Of a stretch of DNA of 64,000 nucleotides, positions 24,490-37,054 are shown piece after piece. How positions within the stretch are numbered: position 1 is the stretch's first letter; every line of letters begins with the position of its first letter. The position numbers were made by a program, and so were the translations under genes. The stretch comes from Brenneria izadpanahii. Lineage in GTDB: Bacteria > Pseudomonadota > Gammaproteobacteria > Enterobacterales > Enterobacteriaceae. The stretch is from assembly GCF_017569925.1 (NCBI RefSeq), contig NZ_CP050854.1:5208001-5272000 (forward strand). The letters are read 5' to 3'. The notes below the pieces were generated by a model. That model was given only the letters and a program-made list of their open reading frames with translations. It was not told the DNA's origin and did no database searches.

Positions 24490-26358
24490 TTAAATCTCTA
24501 CCTGAATACCGAGTTCAATCAACCGGTTAGGCGGAATTTCAAATTGATCGGCCGCCCGTAGCGCGTTACGGCTAAGCATCATAAATAGTTTGCCGCGCAT
24601 ACGCAGATACCAGGGACGTTTGCCCATCGTCAGTGACTCGTTGGACATAAAGAATGAGGTTTCCAGCATCTCGCAGGTCAACCCATCCTGCCAACAGCGA
24701 TGAAACACCTCTTCTACGTTAGGCGTTTCACGCCAGCCATAGTTGGCGATAACGCGCCAGAACGTGGGCGAAAGTTGTTCCACCGAAACCCTGCGCGCAT
24801 TAAGCACGTAGGGCGCATCTTCGTTTTTCATGGTCAGCAGCACCACCCGTTCATGCAATATCTTGTTATGTTTCAGGTTGTGCAACAGCGCAAACGGAAT
24901 AACGTGCGTGGCCCGCGACAGATAAACCGCCGTTCCCGGCACTTTTAACGGGGGATTTTTCTCTAACGAGGCGATCATGGCGTCCAGCGAATTACCATGC
25001 TCGTTCAGGCGGCGTAACAGCCTGAACCGCTCACTTTTCCAGGTGGTCATGATGATAAACATCACCATTCCCAGCGTCAGCGGCAACCAGCCGCCTGAGA
25101 AGATTTTCACCACGTTGGCCAAAAACATCGGCACGTCGATCAGCAACAGCCCGATCAGCAGTATCCACACCAGATAACGGTGCCAGTGCCAGTTATGTAT
25201 CGCGACGGTACAGGACAGGATACTGGTCAACACCATGGTCCCGGTTACCGCGATACCGTAGGCGGCGGCCAGGTTGCTCGAATGTTCAAAGCTGGCGATC
25301 ACGATCACCACGGCAACGTATAACAGCCAGTTAATCGACGGGATATAAATCTGACCGGACTCCATATCAGAGGTATGCACAATACGCATGGGGGGAAGAT
25401 ACCCCAGGCGCACCGCCTGGCGGGTGAGTGAAAATACGCCGGAAATGACCGCCTGTGACGCAATGATCGTCGCCAGCGTCGCCAACACCAGCAATGGAAT
25501 CAACGCCCAGTTGGGCGCCAATAGAAAGAAGGGGTTTTTAATCGCATCCGGATTTTTAAGTAATAACGCGCCCTGACCAAAATAATTGAGCACCAGCGAG
25601 GGAAGAACGACGGTAAACCAGGCCAGACGGATAGGAAACTTGCCGAAGTGCCCCATATCCGCATACAGCGCCTCGACGCCGGTAATAGCCAGCACCACCG
25701 CCCCCAGCGCAAAAAACGCCACCATTTTATATTCAATAAAGAAGTGAATGGCCCACATCGGATTCAGCGCATGCAGCACTTGCGGGTTGGCAATGATGCT
25801 CCGCGCGCCCAGCACCGCCAGCGTAAGAAACCAGAGCATCATGACCGGCGCAAACAGTTTTCCTACGCTTCCGGTGCCATGCTTCTGAATAATAAACAGT
25901 AATGTCAGCACGACAATCGATGCCGGAACGATATAGTGATCCATCGACGGCGCGACGATTTCAATCCCCTCTATCGCAGACATCACCGATATCGCCGGCG
26001 TGATGACCACCTCGCCATAGAAAAAACTGCCGCCAATCAGCCCCATAATCACCAATATCGACGTCATTCGATAAGAGGTATTACGCCCGGCCAGCGACAT
26101 CAGCGTGAGGATACCGCCTTCACCGGCGTTATCGGCCCGCATGACATAAGCCAGATACTTCAGAGAGACGACAATGATCAATAGCCAAAAGATCAAAGAA
26201 AGAAAACCAAATACCGAGTCTGGTTCAACACCAAAACCAAACTGCCCAGATAAGCACTCCCTTAGCGTATAAAGCGGGCTGGTTCCTATATCTCCATAAA
26301 CCACCCCTATCGCTGCCAGCGTGACGGCCGGAAGCGAACGTTTATGTTCTGAGCTCAT
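24490..26358 (-). CDS. kup: Low-affinity potassium transporter Kup
   Basis: Kup takes up K+ with protons and is important at low pH and high osmolarity. The 622-residue product (same as E. coli) has about twelve transmembrane segments and a soluble C-terminal domain from about residue 440. The family signature near the N-terminus reads [17 protein letters not shown], followed by the [12 protein letters not shown] motif. It is divergent from ravA and lies next to the rbs/qse side as in E. coli (kup-rbsD). Confidence 0.97.
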   Translation of the reverse strand: MSSEHKRSLPAVTLAAIGVVYGDIGTSPLYTLRECLSGQFGFGVEPDSVFGFLSLIFWLLIIVVSLKYLAYVMRADNAGEGGILTLMSLAGRNTSYRMTSILVIMGLIGGSFFYGEVVITPAISVMSAIEGIEIVAPSMDHYIVPASIVVLTLLFIIQKHGTGSVGKLFAPVMMLWFLTLAVLGARSIIANPQVLHALNPMWAIHFFIEYKMVAFFALGAVVLAITGVEALYADMGHFGKFPIRLAWFTVVLPSLVLNYFGQGALLLKNPDAIKNPFFLLAPNWALIPLLVLATLATIIASQAVISGVFSLTRQAVRLGYLPPMRIVHTSDMESGQIYIPSINWLLYVAVVIVIASFEHSSNLAAAYGIAVTGTMVLTSILSCTVAIHNWHWHRYLVWILLIGLLLIDVPMFLANVVKIFSGGWLPLTLGMVMFIIMTTWKSERFRLLRRLNEHGNSLDAMIASLEKNPPLKVPGTAVYLSRATHVIPFALLHNLKHNKILHERVVLLTMKNEDAPYVLNARRVSVEQLSPTFWRVIANYGWRETPNVEEVFHRCWQDGLTCEMLETSFFMSNESLTMGKRPWYLRMRGKLFMMLSRNALRAADQFEIPPNRLIELGIQVEI

Positions 26359-26619
26359 AAAACTTATCTTCTTTTATCAATCTGTTAGCGAATACTGGCT
26401 TTGAATTTCTATCCGCCCAAAAACGCACAGTATGCACAAATAACCGCAAAATCCTATTTTTATATTGATTATGAAACATCCTGAAAAAGGTCGTTTATTG
26501 ATTAACCAACCTGGAAGGATTGATAATTAGCTCTTTCCAGCTAAGAAAAATCTGTGATCTGCCGTTTATTATTAGTATTGTTTTTATGCTAGCGAAACCA
26601 CGGGAACGATTGATTAATT

Positions 26620-28116
26620 ATGGTTCAATCCGCCGCTTTGGCTGAGAGAATTTCACGCCTCAGTAATGCACTAGAGCATGGCCTGTATGAACGGCAACAT
26701 GCTATTCGCCTGTGCCTGCTGGCCGCGTTAAGCGGAGAAAGCGTTTTTCTGCTGGGTCCGCCGGGCATAGCCAAAAGCATGATCGCCCGACGCCTTAAAT
26801 TCGCTTTTCGTCATGCGAATGCTTTCGAATATCTGATGACGCGCTTTTCCACGCCCGAAGAGGTGTTCGGTCCGTTGTCTATTCAGGCGCTAAAAGATGA
26901 AGGACGCTACCAGCGATTAACCGAAGGTTATCTGCCGGAAGCGGAGATAGTCTTTCTGGATGAAATCTGGAAAGCCGGCCCGGCGATATTAAACACGTTA
27001 CTGACCGCCATTAACGAACGCCGCTTCCGCAACGGCAACAGCGAAGACCCCATACCAATGCGTCTTCTGGTCACCGCTTCCAACGAACTCCCCGAAGCAG
27101 ACAGCAGTCTGGAAGCCCTGTATGACCGAATGCTCATTCGTCTGTGGCTGGATCGGGTGCAGGAAAAACATAATTTCCGCGCCCTACTGTTGAATAACGG
27201 CGGCGCCCATGACAACCCAGTCAGCCCGTCCGTCAGCGTAAGCGATGAAGAATATCAGCAGTGGCAAAAGGATATTGACCAGGTTTCACTGCCGGAAAAC
27301 TGCTTCGAACTGATTTATCAATTACGCCAGAAGCTCGATACCCTGGAGCAGGCGCCCTATATCTCCGACCGGCGCTGGAAAAAAGCGCTGCGTCTGCTCC
27401 AGGCCTGCGCCTTTTTCAGCGGGCGGGAAAGCATTACCCCGGTTGATATTATCTTGCTGAAGGATTGTCTGTGGCACGACGGGGATACCCTGATTCTGGT
27501 AGAGCAGCAGCTCGAACAGCTGGTAACCGAGCAGGCTTATCAGCAAAAGGATCAGCTGTTTCGCTTACAACAGTTAAACATGAAGCGTCAGCAATACCAG
27601 ATGCAGCAGAGCGAGCTACAGGCGCTGACGCTGGAAAGACACGGCCACTTTTTAGGCCGGAAATTCCACTATTCCTTACCGGAGACGTTGAGCGAGGATT
27701 CCATCGGTCTGGTTTTACAACGGCCGCTCGTACTCAACGACATAGAGGTTACCCATCTGGTCATTGATAAAAACGCCTTGCAAAGCTGGCTGCAAAAAGG
27801 GGGAGAAATACGCGGAAAACTAAATGGCGTCGGTTTTACTCAACCGCTGGATCTGGTGGTGGACGATCGCCATCATCTGACCATCCGCGATATCAGCCTG
27901 CAATCATCCATCCTTTCACTGCCGGAAAAGCGCGACGTCACCTTACCGGCGGAACTCATGGATGAATACGCAAATTTGAAAATACAATCGAGTGAACAAC
28001 GGCGTTTATTCAATCAACATCAGCCCTGTTTGTTCGTTCCCGCAGAATGGCTGGCAAAGATCGAATCCAGCCTGCAACACGTTGCTGAGCAAATTCAGCA
28101 ATCAGAACTGGATTAA
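26620..28116 (+). CDS. ravA: Regulatory ATPase RavA (MoxR family AAA+)
   Basis: RavA is a hexameric MoxR ATPase that binds the lysine decarboxylase LdcI in E. coli and works with ViaA in aminoglycoside sensitivity and respiratory complex handling. Walker A is GPPGIAKSM (~45-53), Walker B VFLDEIWK (~110), sensor 1 [10 protein letters not shown]. The C-terminal LARA region follows. Length is 498 residues, equal to E. coli. viaA starts six bases after its stop. Confidence 0.96.
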   Translation: MVQSAALAERISRLSNALEHGLYERQHAIRLCLLAALSGESVFLLGPPGIAKSMIARRLKFAFRHANAFEYLMTRFSTPEEVFGPLSIQALKDEGRYQRLTEGYLPEAEIVFLDEIWKAGPAILNTLLTAINERRFRNGNSEDPIPMRLLVTASNELPEADSSLEALYDRMLIRLWLDRVQEKHNFRALLLNNGGAHDNPVSPSVSVSDEEYQQWQKDIDQVSLPENCFELIYQLRQKLDTLEQAPYISDRRWKKALRLLQACAFFSGRESITPVDIILLKDCLWHDGDTLILVEQQLEQLVTEQAYQQKDQLFRLQQLNMKRQQYQMQQSELQALTLERHGHFLGRKFHYSLPETLSEDSIGLVLQRPLVLNDIEVTHLVIDKNALQSWLQKGGEIRGKLNGVGFTQPLDLVVDDRHHLTIRDISLQSSILSLPEKRDVTLPAELMDEYANLKIQSSEQRRLFNQHQPCLFVPAEWLAKIESSLQHVAEQIQQSELD

Positions 28117-28122
28117 ACGCCG

Positions 28123-29592
28123 ATGATCACGCTGGAATCATTGGAAATGCTGCTGTCGATCGACGAAAACGAACTACTGGACGACATGATAGTGACGCTT
28201 TTGTCTACCCCGCAGTTGGCGGTTTTCTTTGAGAAGTCTCCCAGACTAAAGTCCGCGCTGCTTAACGATATCCCGATCTGGAAAGAAACGTTAAAGCAGC
28301 GCCTGCACAGCACTCAGGCGCCTCCAGAGCTGGAAACGGAGTTCGAATGCTATCAGCGTTCCCAGACGGCGAACCAGCAGGCATTTCAGACGCGGCTGCC
28401 GCGAATAATGGAAATGCTCAGTTCGGTTGAGTCTCCGTTTCTAACCCAGGCCGATCGGCTGATACACCAGCCAGAATTCACGCTAGGGCAAAAAATAAGC
28501 AGCGGATTACGCTCGCTGTTTTTACAGCGCTGGCGGCTAAGCCTGACGCTGCAAACCGTTTCCCTGCATCATCAGATCATGGAGCAGGAACGGGAGATCC
28601 TGCTGGATGAGCTACAGCAAAGACTGACGCTGAGCGGCAAGCTGGAGCCTATTCTGGCGGAGAATGAACATGCGGCGGGGCGGTTGTGGGATCTCAGCGC
28701 CGGGCGGCTGATTCGCACCGATCATCAGATTCTGCTGGATTTCGGCGCATTCCTGCAACGACAGCCCGCGCTGCAACGCCTGGCCGAACGTTTGGGACGC
28801 AGCCGGGAAACAAAATCCATTCTTAGCCAGGACGCGCCGAAAGAAACATTCCGGGTGATGGTTCGTGAACCGGAAACCGTACCGGAACAGGTCAGCGGCA
28901 TTCACCAAAGCGATGACATCCTGCGCCTGTTGCCGGTGGAAATGGCTTCAATGAACATCGGCGAACTTGAATATGAATTCTACCGCCGATTACTGGAACA
29001 TCGCCTGTTAACTTACCGTTTGCAAGGCGAAAACTGGCGCGAAAAAATCAGCGAGCGGCCGGTTATTCATCAACAAAACGAACAACAGCCGCGCGGGCCG
29101 TTCATCGTCTGCGTTGACACTTCCGGCTCTATGGGCGGATTTAACGAGCGCTGTGCGAAAGCCTTCTGTCTGGCGTTACTGCGCGTCGCGCTGGCCGACA
29201 ATCGCCGTTGTTACATCATGCTGTTTTCAACCGGCATAGTGAAATATGAGCTGACCGGCGAAAACGGGCTCGAACAGGCGATTCGCTTCCTAAGCCAGAC
29301 ATTCCGCGGCGGGACAGACTTAAGCGCCTGCTTATCCGCCCTGATAGATAAAATGGAGGAAGGACAATGGCACGATGCCGATGCGGTCGTTATTTCAGAT
29401 TTTATTGCCCAACGCTTGCCGGATGAGGTGATCAATAAAGTCAAACAGCGTCAGAAACTGTTACAGCACCGCTTTCATGCCGTAGCGATGTCCGATCACG
29501 GCAAACCCGGCATCATGCGCATCTTCGATCATATCTGGCGCTTTGATACCGGCTTAAAAAGCCGATTAATGCGGCGCTGGCAGCACGTATAA
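28123..29592 (+). CDS. viaA: VWA-domain protein ViaA
   Basis: ViaA is the von Willebrand A partner of RavA; it stimulates the ATPase and is tied to the inner membrane and respiratory complexes. The C-terminal VWA domain has the metal-ion site [12 protein letters not shown] (~327-338) and the later RGGTDL and VISDF motifs. The helical N-terminal half is typical. Length is 489 residues (E. coli 483). After its stop the same frame stays open for 32 codons (THPYPTEWLKDAG...), possibly a gene remnant. Confidence 0.95.
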   Translation: MITLESLEMLLSIDENELLDDMIVTLLSTPQLAVFFEKSPRLKSALLNDIPIWKETLKQRLHSTQAPPELETEFECYQRSQTANQQAFQTRLPRIMEMLSSVESPFLTQADRLIHQPEFTLGQKISSGLRSLFLQRWRLSLTLQTVSLHHQIMEQEREILLDELQQRLTLSGKLEPILAENEHAAGRLWDLSAGRLIRTDHQILLDFGAFLQRQPALQRLAERLGRSRETKSILSQDAPKETFRVMVREPETVPEQVSGIHQSDDILRLLPVEMASMNIGELEYEFYRRLLEHRLLTYRLQGENWREKISERPVIHQQNEQQPRGPFIVCVDTSGSMGGFNERCAKAFCLALLRVALADNRRCYIMLFSTGIVKYELTGENGLEQAIRFLSQTFRGGTDLSACLSALIDKMEEGQWHDADAVVISDFIAQRLPDEVINKVKQRQKLLQHRFHAVAMSDHGKPGIMRIFDHIWRFDTGLKSRLMRRWQHV

Positions 29593-29774
29593 ACCCATCC
29601 CTACCCGACCGAATGGCTGAAAGACGCCGGCACGCCCGTTGTTCAAGAGATGGCGGGACTATCCGAATCGGCGTATAAATTATCTTCTTGATTGAGATTC
29701 TTCCTGGTAAGTTGCCCTTTAAGAGTCAATCCATCACCTTATAACGCGATTAAATGAAGATTTAAGGAGAAAAC

Positions 29775-30236
29775 GTGTCGGAAACCTATCAGATCGATAA
29801 TCTCGATCGCGGCATTCTTTCTGCGTTAATGGACAATGCCCGAACGCCCTATGCCGAACTGGCGAAGCAGTTTTCCGTCAGTCCCGGAACCATCCATGTC
29901 AGGGTGGAAAAGATGAAACAGGCGGGCATCATCATCGGCACGCGGCTGGATGTGAGTCCGAAACAGCTGGGGTATGATGTCTGCTGTTTTATCGGCATCA
30001 TTCTGAAAAGCGCCAAAGATTATCCGTCGGCGCTGGAAAAGCTGAATAACCTGGAAGAAGTGGTGGAGGCTTATTACACCACAGGCCATTACAGCATTTT
30101 TATTAAGGTTATGTGCCGCTCAATTGACGCCCTGCAACACGTACTTATCAACAAGATCCAAACAATTGATGAGATACAGTCCACTGAAACGCTGATCTCC
30201 CTGCAAAACCCCATTATGCGGACGATCGCGCCCTAA
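29775..30236 (+). CDS. asnC: Lrp/AsnC-family regulator AsnC
   Basis: AsnC activates asnA in E. coli in response to asparagine and also affects mnmG and its own gene. The N-terminal HTH region reads DNARTPYAELAKQFSVSPGT; the C-terminal RAM ligand domain includes GHYSIFIKVMCRS. The product is 153 residues (E. coli 152). The start is GTG at 29775 with an AAGGAG ribosome site. The expected divergent neighbour asnA is missing: viaA ends only 182 bases upstream. Confidence 0.95.
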   Translation: MSETYQIDNLDRGILSALMDNARTPYAELAKQFSVSPGTIHVRVEKMKQAGIIIGTRLDVSPKQLGYDVCCFIGIILKSAKDYPSALEKLNNLEEVVEAYYTTGHYSIFIKVMCRSIDALQHVLINKIQTIDEIQSTETLISLQNPIMRTIAP

Positions 30237-30256
30237 CTCATTTTTCTATACCCCTA

Positions 30257-30265
30257 TTATCCACA
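30257..30265 (+). promoter_or_regulatory. DnaA box in the mioC promoter region
   Basis: A perfect TTATCCACA lies 60 bases before mioC. E. coli has the same box in the mioC promoter, where DnaA represses transcription toward oriC. A possible -10, TACAAT, is at 30291-30296. Confidence 0.8.
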
Positions 30266-30325
30266 GGTAGATCCCAGCCTGATCACAGCGTACAATGTCC
30301 CGTCTTTTATCAGGTGGGATGGTGT

Positions 30326-30769
30326 ATGGCAGATATTACGCTAATCAGCGGCAGTACCTTGGGCAGCGCCGAATATGTGGCGGAGCATTTAGCCGAAATA
30401 CTGGAAAAGAAAAACTTCTCCACGGAAATGCTGCATGGTCCCGAACTGAATGAGCTGCCGGATAGCGGTTTATGGCTGGTGGTCACATCGACTCACGGAG
30501 CGGGTGAACTGCCGGACAATCTGCAGCCGCTGTTTGAACAGTTGGAACAGCAGAAACCCGATCTTTCCCAGGTGAGTTTCGGTGCGATCGGTATCGGCAG
30601 TAAAGAGTACGATACGTTTTGCGGCGCGATCCTGACAGTGGATCGAATTCTTAGCCAGCTAGGCGCAAAAAGGATCGGCGAGATACTGCGAATTGACATC
30701 ACCCAACACGAAATCCCGGAGGATCCCGCAGAAGAGTGGCTGGGATCCTGGATTAATTTACTCAATTAA
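30326..30769 (+). CDS. mioC: FMN-binding protein MioC
   Basis: MioC is a small flavodoxin needed for biotin synthase activity in E. coli. Its transcription runs into oriC. The ATG at 30326 (MADITLISGSTLGSAEYVAE) gives 147 residues, the E. coli length. The FMN phosphate loop is SGSTLGSAE and the second flavin loop STHGAGELPDN. Four more in-frame codons upstream (MGWC) are not conserved. Confidence 0.95.
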   Translation: MADITLISGSTLGSAEYVAEHLAEILEKKNFSTEMLHGPELNELPDSGLWLVVTSTHGAGELPDNLQPLFEQLEQQKPDLSQVSFGAIGIGSKEYDTFCGAILTVDRILSQLGAKRIGEILRIDITQHEIPEDPAEEWLGSWINLLN

Positions 30770-30784
30770 GGTGAAATATTCAGC

Positions 30785-31055
30785 AGTTGAATGTGGATAA
30801 CTATGCTCAATTCAGGTGTGAAAGCGGTAGTTATCCAAAGAACAACTGCTGATCGTTTTTTGCCCTGTGCACAAGTAGCCATTAAGATCCCAGCTTATAC
30901 GTTGCAGGATCACCGATCATTCACAGCTAACGATCTTCATTAATTCATTGATCCTTAGCATGAATAAGCACTTATCCACACGGATGGACGATCCTAATAA
31001 GAGATCTAATAAAGAGATCTTTAAATAAAAAGATCTTTCTTTAATTAGCAACGAT
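30785..31055 (+). other. oriC: Chromosomal replication origin oriC
   Basis: The mioC-mnmG gap holds the standard enterobacterial origin, in the reverse orientation to the usual E. coli map. DnaA boxes are TGTGGATAA at 30792-30800 (R4-like), TTATCCAAA at 30831-30839, and TTATCCACA at 30972-30980 (R1-like). Three AT-rich 13-mers containing GATCT follow at 30996-31036. Eleven GATC (Dam) sites fall within about 210 bases, which supports SeqA sequestration. Segments such as CAGCTTATACG and CACCGATCATTCACAG also match E. coli oriC. Confidence 0.97.
30991..31040 (+). other. oriC DNA-unwinding element (13-mers)
   Basis: Three related repeats, AATAAGAGATCT, AATAAAGAGATCT and AAATAAAAAGATCT, form the A/T-rich region opened by DnaA. 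They lie on the mnmG side of the R1 box, as in E. coli. Confidence 0.92.
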
Positions 31056-31064
31056 CCAACCTAC

Positions 31065-31093
31065 TTGGTCGTTTGCTTAAAGTTGAGTAGAAT
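31065..31093 (+). promoter_or_regulatory. Probable mnmG promoter
   Basis: -35 TTGGTC (31065-31070), a 17-base spacer, -10 TAGAAT (31088-31093). It lies next to the origin like the E. coli gidA promoter, whose transcription aids initiation. Confidence 0.6.
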
Positions 31094-31146
31094 CCACCTC
31101 CCCAGAGCCAGTAACGATCATTCGCAACTATGCGAGGAGCAGTACC

Positions 31147-33036
31147 ATGTTTTATCCAGATCCTTTTGACGTCATCGTGATCGGCGGCGGTCACGCCGGT
31201 ACGGAAGCGGCAATGGCCTCAGCCCGTATGGGACGGCAAACCCTTTTGCTGACGCACAATATCGATACGTTGGGGCAAATGTCTTGTAACCCGGCGGTTG
31301 GCGGCATCGGGAAAGGTCATCTGGTTAAAGAGATCGATGCCATGGGCGGGCTGATGGCTCGCGCCGTCGATCAGGCAGGCATTCAGTTTAGGATACTAAA
31401 CATCAGTAAAGGCCCGGCGGTCCGCGCAACACGCGCTCAGGCCGATCGAGTCCTCTACCGGCAGGCGATCCGCACCGCGTTGGAAAACCAGCCTAATCTG
31501 ATGATCTTCCAGCAGGCGGTTGACGATCTTATCGTTGAAAACGATCGTGTTGTGGGCGCGGTGACTCAGATGGGGTTAAAGTTCCGGGCCAAGGCCATCG
31601 TGCTGACCGTGGGAACTTTCCTTGATGGCAAAATTCATATTGGTCTGGATAATTACAGCGGCGGACGCGCCGGGGATCCGCCCTCCATTCCGCTGGCGCG
31701 ACGCCTGCGTGAGCTGCCGTTGCGGGTTAATCGCCTGAAAACCGGTACGCCGCCGCGTATCGACGCCAGAACCATCGATTTTAGCGTACTGAAGCAGCAG
31801 CATGGCGACGATCCCATGCCGGTGTTTTCGTTCCTGGGGCAGGCAAGCCAGCATCCGGCGCAAATGCCTTGCTATATCACGCATACCAATGAAAAAACGC
31901 ATGACGTGATCCGCAATAATCTGGATCGCAGTCCGATGTACGCGGGGATCATTGAAGGGATCGGCCCTCGTTATTGTCCTTCCATTGAAGACAAGGTTAT
32001 GCGCTTCGCCGATCGCAATTCGCACCAGATCTTTCTGGAGCCCGAAGGGCTGACCAGCAATGAAATTTATCCCAATGGGATTTCAACCAGTCTGCCGTTC
32101 GATGTGCAATGGCAGATCGTACGTTCCATGACCGGAATGGAAAATGCCCGTATTGTGCGTCCCGGTTATGCCATTGAGTACGATTTCTTCGATCCGCGCG
32201 ATTTAAAAAATACCTTGGAGAACAAGTTTATCCACGGGCTGTTCTTTGCGGGCCAGATTAACGGCACCACCGGCTATGAAGAGGCCGCGGCTCAGGGAAT
32301 GCTGGCGGGATTGAATGCCGCCCGTTTGGCGTTCGAACAGGAGGGGTGGTCGCCACGCCGCGATCAGGCCTATCTGGGGGTGCTGGTGGACGATCTCTGC
32401 ACGCTGGGAACCAAAGAACCCTACCGGATGTTTACCTCCCGCGCCGAATACCGCCTGATGCTGCGGGAAGACAATGCCGATCTGCGTTTAACGGAAATCG
32501 GCCGCGAACTGGGGATGGTGGACGACTATCGCTGGGCGCGTTTCAATGAGAAGCTGGAACGCATTGAAAAAGAACGCCAGCGTTTACGTGATATCCGGAT
32601 CCATCCGCAATCCGAACATCTGGATCAGGTCAATGCCTTGCTGAAAACGCCGCTTTCACGTGAATCAAACGGCGAAGAGCTGCTGCGTCGTCCGGAAGTC
32701 GACTATGCCATGCTTACCCAACTGCCGTTATTCGCCCCGGCGTTGACGGATGAACAGGCCGCCGAACAGGTTGAAATTCAGGTTAAATACGAAGGATATA
32801 TCGCCCGTCAGCAGGACGAAATCGAGAAACAGCTGCGTAACGAAAATACGCTTCTGCCGGCCGAGCTGGATTATCGCCAGGTCAATGGTCTGTCTAATGA
32901 AGTGATCGCCAAGCTTAACGATCATAAACCCGGTTCGATCGGCCAGGCTTCCCGAATTTCCGGTATTACGCCCGCGGCGATCTCTATCCTGTTGGTATGG
33001 CTGAAAAAACAAGGTCTGCTGCGCCGCAGCGCCTGA
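31147..33036 (+). CDS. mnmG: tRNA uridine-5-carboxymethylaminomethyl modification enzyme MnmG (GidA)
   Basis: MnmG works with MnmE to place the cmnm5 group on U34 of several tRNAs. The FAD-binding motif [19 protein letters not shown] starts at residue ~10. The conserved Cys motif region [20 protein letters not shown] follows at ~46. The second family motif is [16 protein letters not shown]. The length of 629 residues equals E. coli. GAGGAGC precedes the ATG. It is the first gene to the right of oriC. Confidence 0.97.
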   Translation: MFYPDPFDVIVIGGGHAGTEAAMASARMGRQTLLLTHNIDTLGQMSCNPAVGGIGKGHLVKEIDAMGGLMARAVDQAGIQFRILNISKGPAVRATRAQADRVLYRQAIRTALENQPNLMIFQQAVDDLIVENDRVVGAVTQMGLKFRAKAIVLTVGTFLDGKIHIGLDNYSGGRAGDPPSIPLARRLRELPLRVNRLKTGTPPRIDARTIDFSVLKQQHGDDPMPVFSFLGQASQHPAQMPCYITHTNEKTHDVIRNNLDRSPMYAGIIEGIGPRYCPSIEDKVMRFADRNSHQIFLEPEGLTSNEIYPNGISTSLPFDVQWQIVRSMTGMENARIVRPGYAIEYDFFDPRDLKNTLENKFIHGLFFAGQINGTTGYEEAAAQGMLAGLNAARLAFEQEGWSPRRDQAYLGVLVDDLCTLGTKEPYRMFTSRAEYRLMLREDNADLRLTEIGRELGMVDDYRWARFNEKLERIEKERQRLRDIRIHPQSEHLDQVNALLKTPLSRESNGEELLRRPEVDYAMLTQLPLFAPALTDEQAAEQVEIQVKYEGYIARQQDEIEKQLRNENTLLPAELDYRQVNGLSNEVIAKLNDHKPGSIGQASRISGITPAAISILLVWLKKQGLLRRSA

Positions 33037-33059
33037 GTTGAGGTTGCATTATCATTCTG

Positions 33060-33184
33060 AACTGGTGACGAAGGGGCTATCGGTCGCGTATTCTTTGCGA
33101 TAGTCGTTCTCGCGCGTTTTCCGTCGTTCCTGCCTACTGATTTCGCCATCCCTGCGGCGGTAGGCGGGGATACCTGTCACCAGT
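33060..33184. repeat. Inverted-repeat element between mnmG and rsmG
   Basis: The 182-base gap contains ACTGGTGAC (33061-33069) and its complement GTCACCAGT (33176-33184), with internal pairs such as GCTATCG/CGATAG and CTGCCTAC/GTAGGCGG. Together they could fold into one branched hairpin about 125 bases long. It may be a small dispersed repeat or an mRNA element; I do not recognise it. Confidence 0.4.
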
Positions 33185-33218
33185 CTGATATCCACATAAA
33201 TAATTCCAGGATCTTATT

Positions 33219-33839
33219 GTGCACAATACTCTCGATAATCTGCTGAAAACAGCCGGCATTGTGATCTCAGATAAACAAAAAATATTATTAATACAATATG
33301 TTGAGATGCTGAATAAGTGGAATAAGGCCTATAACTTGACCTCCGTTCGCGATCCCCGCCAAATGCTTGTCAGACACATTATGGACAGCATCGTGGTCGA
33401 GCCCCATTTGCAGGGGCAGCGTTTTATCGACGTGGGAACCGGGCCCGGACTGCCGGGGATCCCGTTGGCGATAGTCCGCCCCGCGTCGCATTTTACGCTG
33501 CTCGACAGCCTGGGAAAACGCGTTCGCTTCCTGCGTCAGGTTCAGCACGAACTACAGCTTGAGAATGTTTCACCGGTACAAAGCCGCGTCGAAGATTTTC
33601 CCGCCGAACCTCCCTTTGATGGTATTATCAGTCGCGCATTTGCTTCTCTGCAGGATATGGTTAAGTGGTGTCACCATCTTCCCGCCAAACCGTCCGGCCG
33701 TTTCTATGCCTTGAAAGGCGTATTACCTGAAGAAGAGCTTGCGGCGTTGCCGCAAGGGATTGGGCTAGAGCAGGCCATTAGCTTGTCGGTGCCGGAATTG
33801 GAAGGCGAGCGTCATCTGATTGTGCTTAAACCAAACTAA
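33219..33839 (+). CDS. rsmG: 16S rRNA m7G527 methyltransferase RsmG (GidB)
   Basis: RsmG methylates N7 of G527 in 16S rRNA; its loss gives low-level streptomycin resistance. The SAM-binding motif is [17 protein letters not shown] (~69-85), followed by [15 protein letters not shown]. Length is 206 residues (E. coli 207). The start is GTG at 33219; the frame from there aligns with the E. coli N-terminus. It lies downstream of mnmG, as in E. coli. Confidence 0.96.
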   Translation: MHNTLDNLLKTAGIVISDKQKILLIQYVEMLNKWNKAYNLTSVRDPRQMLVRHIMDSIVVEPHLQGQRFIDVGTGPGLPGIPLAIVRPASHFTLLDSLGKRVRFLRQVQHELQLENVSPVQSRVEDFPAEPPFDGIISRAFASLQDMVKWCHHLPAKPSGRFYALKGVLPEEELAALPQGIGLEQAISLSVPELEGERHLIVLKPN

Positions 33840-34460
33840 TTTTGCGTTTTATCAAAAAAATTATAACTAATATCTTGTTATCGGTTATTCACATTGCTGG
33901 TCGTTTTATGTGTGCTTTGATGGTTAGCGATCACCAATATTTCACATATGACTGTTTTACTTTTGAAAAATTTACTTTCAAGATGAATGTTCATCGATCA
34001 AAAAATTGCCCGCTCGCAAAAATCATGCTGATTTGTTTGTTAAATTGGTAAAGTAAAAACATTAATAATGTCAACAAATGGTTTATGCGCTGTTTATCGC
34101 GTGTTTTTGATGAGTGTTTTTTTAACTAATTGAATTTAAATAATATAAATAGCTCTCTCTGCTAAAGACAAGAAACGACGCCATCCGCTATAAAATGTTA
34201 AAAGGCGCGTTTATGTGAGGCGTATCACAGATTAGAGGGCGTTAGAAATTAATTGCAATACATTGATGCGAGTATGGTTGTTAGCGAAAATGAGGTTCTG
34301 GCAAGAGATTTAAATAATTGTTCACCTTTTCGCTACTTATCGATTGAATTCGCAGGTATGACCCGTATAATTTGCTCGTTTTTTGCTGCTTGACTCAAGG
34401 GGATAAAGGCAGTTTTATACGTCTTCAGCATGCCTCTAGAGGTACGGAGAAAACAAACGT
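33840..34460. other. rsmG-atpI intergenic region (621 bases)
   Basis: This long AT-rich gap is similar in size to that of E. coli and holds no convincing gene. A weak frame with a TTG start at 33842 has no family likeness. The region ends in the atp promoter (34344-34371) and about 90 bases of leader. Confidence 0.7.
34344..34371 (+). promoter_or_regulatory. atp operon promoter
   Basis: -35 TTGAAT (34344-34349), a 16-base spacer, -10 TATAAT (34366-34371), a near-consensus sigma-70 promoter about 90 bases before atpI. Confidence 0.7.
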
Positions 34461-35670
<1,210 letters not shown>

Positions 35671-35701
35671 TTTTCTTTCAACACAATAACGTTTTAACTG
35701 A

Positions 35702-35982
<281 letters not shown>

Positions 35983-36023
35983 TGAAACATCAAACTATTT
36001 AACTTTGAAAGAGGCATTGTGCT

Positions 36024-36494
36024 GTGAATATTAACGCAACAATCCTCGGCCAAGCCATTGCGTTCGTCCTGTTTGTCTGGTTCTGCATGAAGTATGTATG
36101 GCCGCCGATTATGGCAGCCATTGAGAAACGTCAGAAAGAAATCGCTGACGGTTTGTCTTCTGCCGAACGTGCCAAAAAAGATTTGAACTTGGCGCAGGCC
36201 AATGCGACGGAGCAACTGAAACAAGCTAAAGCTGATGCTCAGGTCATCATTGAGCAGGCGAACAAACGCCGCGCTCAAATCCTGGATGAAGCTAAAGTTG
36301 AAGCGGAAGCTGAACGTAACAAAATTGTGGCGCAGGCGCAGGCTGAAATTGAAGCCGAACGTAAACGCGCTCGTGAAGAGTTGCGCAAGCAAGTCGCTAT
36401 GTTGGCTATTGCCGGTGCCGAGAAAATTATTGAACGTTCCGTGGATGAAGCTGCTAATAGCGACATCGTTGATAAACTGGTCGCTGAACTGTAA
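36024..36494 (+). CDS. atpF: ATP synthase Fo subunit b
   Basis: Subunit b is the peripheral stalk: one N-terminal membrane helix ([20 protein letters not shown]) and a long charged coiled coil to the C-terminus ([14 protein letters not shown]). The product is 156 residues, as in E. coli. The start is GTG at 36024, as in E. coli atpF, with GAGG upstream. Confidence 0.97.
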   Translation: MNINATILGQAIAFVLFVWFCMKYVWPPIMAAIEKRQKEIADGLSSAERAKKDLNLAQANATEQLKQAKADAQVIIEQANKRRAQILDEAKVEAEAERNKIVAQAQAEIEAERKRAREELRKQVAMLAIAGAEKIIERSVDEAANSDIVDKLVAEL

Positions 36495-36508
36495 GGAGGA
36501 AGGGGCTG

Positions 36509-37042
36509 ATGTCTGAATTTATCACGGTAGCTCGCCCCTACGCCAAAGCAGCTTTTGACTTTGCGGTTGAGAATCAGGCCGTTGATCGCTGGCAGAATAT
36601 GTTGGCGTTCACGGCTGAGGTAGCGAGTAATGAACAGATTTCCGATCTGTTGTCCGGGGCGATGGCGCCGGATGAACTGGCGAAAACGTTCATTGCCGTT
36701 TGTGGTGATCAACTTGATGAAGCCGGTCAGAACCTGATCAAGGTCATGGCCGAGAACGGACGTTTGCCGGTGCTTCCTGAAGTACTGGAACAATTTATTC
36801 AACTGAGGGCGGCGCAGGATTCGACAGTCGATGTCGATGTTGTTTCTGCCGATACGTTGAGTGAGCAGCAGTTATCGAAGATAGCTGCCGCGATGGAACA
36901 ACGTCTGTCACGCAAAGTGAAGCTGAATTGCAAAATTGATAAGTCTGTCATGGCTGGCGTGATTATTCGCGCGGGCGATATGGTGATAGATGGCAGCATT
37001 CGTGGTCGTCTGGAACGTCTGGCAGACGTCTTGCAGTCTTAA
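36509..37042 (+). CDS. atpH: ATP synthase F1 subunit delta
   Basis: Delta ties the F1 head to the b stalk. The 177-residue product (E. coli 177) begins [20 protein letters not shown], the OSCP-family start, and ends with the family region [20 protein letters not shown]. It follows atpF by 14 bases, with AAGGAGGA as ribosome site. Confidence 0.97.
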   Translation: MSEFITVARPYAKAAFDFAVENQAVDRWQNMLAFTAEVASNEQISDLLSGAMAPDELAKTFIAVCGDQLDEAGQNLIKVMAENGRLPVLPEVLEQFIQLRAAQDSTVDVDVVSADTLSEQQLSKIAAAMEQRLSRKVKLNCKIDKSVMAGVIIRAGDMVIDGSIRGRLERLADVLQS

Positions 37043-37054
37043 GGGGACTGGAGC

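Noticed and set aside
33842..34051. 69-codon frame with a TTG start after rsmG
   Set aside because: No ribosome site, rare start, AT-driven composition and no recognisable likeness; treated as intergenic.
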